Source: Batillaria attramentaria
Taxonomy: Eukaryota; Mollusca; Gastropoda; Batillariidae
NCBI GenBank assembly: GCA_018292915.2
Contig: JACVVK020000032.1
Span: 818,501 to 882,500, forward strand
Reading direction: 5' to 3'
DNA length: 64,000 nt
Shown here: positions 63,871-64,000 of the stretch, one piece after another
How positions within the stretch are numbered: position 1 is the stretch's first letter
Layout of the letters: each line of letters begins with the position of its first letter
Program-made: the position numbers and the translations under genes
The notes under the pieces: generated by a model
The model's database searches: none
What the model was told of the DNA's origin: nothing
Seen by the model: the letters and a program-made list of their open reading frames with translations, nothing else

Positions 63871-64000
63871 GGGGAGCCGGGATGGCCGAATGGTAGAGCG
63901 TTGGACTCCCAGTGCTCGAGTCGTGAGTTCGAATCCCGGCTGGGGCCAAATGTTAATTTTGTGCTGGCCTTTTTGTCGTTGCCCCGTCTTTGATATCACC
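63871..64000 (+). mobile_element. SINE family A, cut by window end
   Basis: Intact head, then body to GCCCCGTCTTTGATATCACC at the last base. Confidence 0.86.

Noticed and set aside
63871..63950. tRNA gene
   Set aside because: A and B boxes are present, but the sequence recurs more than a dozen times with the same SINE body, so it is a SINE head.

Overview
The window is eukaryotic, probably from an invertebrate and most likely a mollusc. The basis is small exons (27-225 bp) with GT-AG introns, abundant tRNA-headed SINEs, RTE-like and L1/Tx1-like LINEs, MITEs, and a very high density of (GT)n/(AC)n arrays. Species cannot be fixed from sequence alone.

The backbone is two head-to-tail copies of a lysosomal-type alpha-mannosidase (MAN2B1-like, GH38), both on the minus strand. 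Copy 1 is complete: 27 coding exons between 34151 (start) and 2669 (stop). All splice phases are compatible, giving about 1025 residues against 1011 in human MAN2B1 (recalled). Copy 2 has exons 7-27 between 63602 and 42556; its first six exons lie beyond base 64000. Exon order and phases match between copies, and every length difference is a multiple of three. The protein should trim terminal alpha-mannose from glycoprotein-derived glycans. Copy 1 has an N-terminus that looks like a membrane signal-anchor and several changes near the active site.

Layout: 1-2668 is the 3' flank of copy 1 (inverted repeat, G-rich block, microsatellites, a SINE). 2669-34151 is copy 1, whose introns hold an intact 3.3-kb RTE-like LINE with a 12-bp target duplication, a 776-bp foldback element, several MITEs, and four SINE families (A-D), some nested. 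34152-42555 is the spacer, with CRE-like promoter motifs, an inverted SINE-C pair and a decayed LINE. 42556-64000 is copy 2, with minisatellites, MITEs and more SINEs.

The most interesting signals are where repeats touch splicing: (1) a 44-bp minisatellite that copies the exon 13 splice donor six times; (2) a small insertion whose 16-bp target duplication doubled the terminal-exon acceptor; (3) a (UG)n array forming the acceptor of the anchor exon; (4) (AC)n arrays starting at the exon 16 donor in both copies; (5) a 13-bp minisatellite open in every frame, read straight out of copy 2 exon 18. Near-identical patches at exons 15 and 19, against strongly diverged neighbouring exons, suggest gene conversion between the copies.
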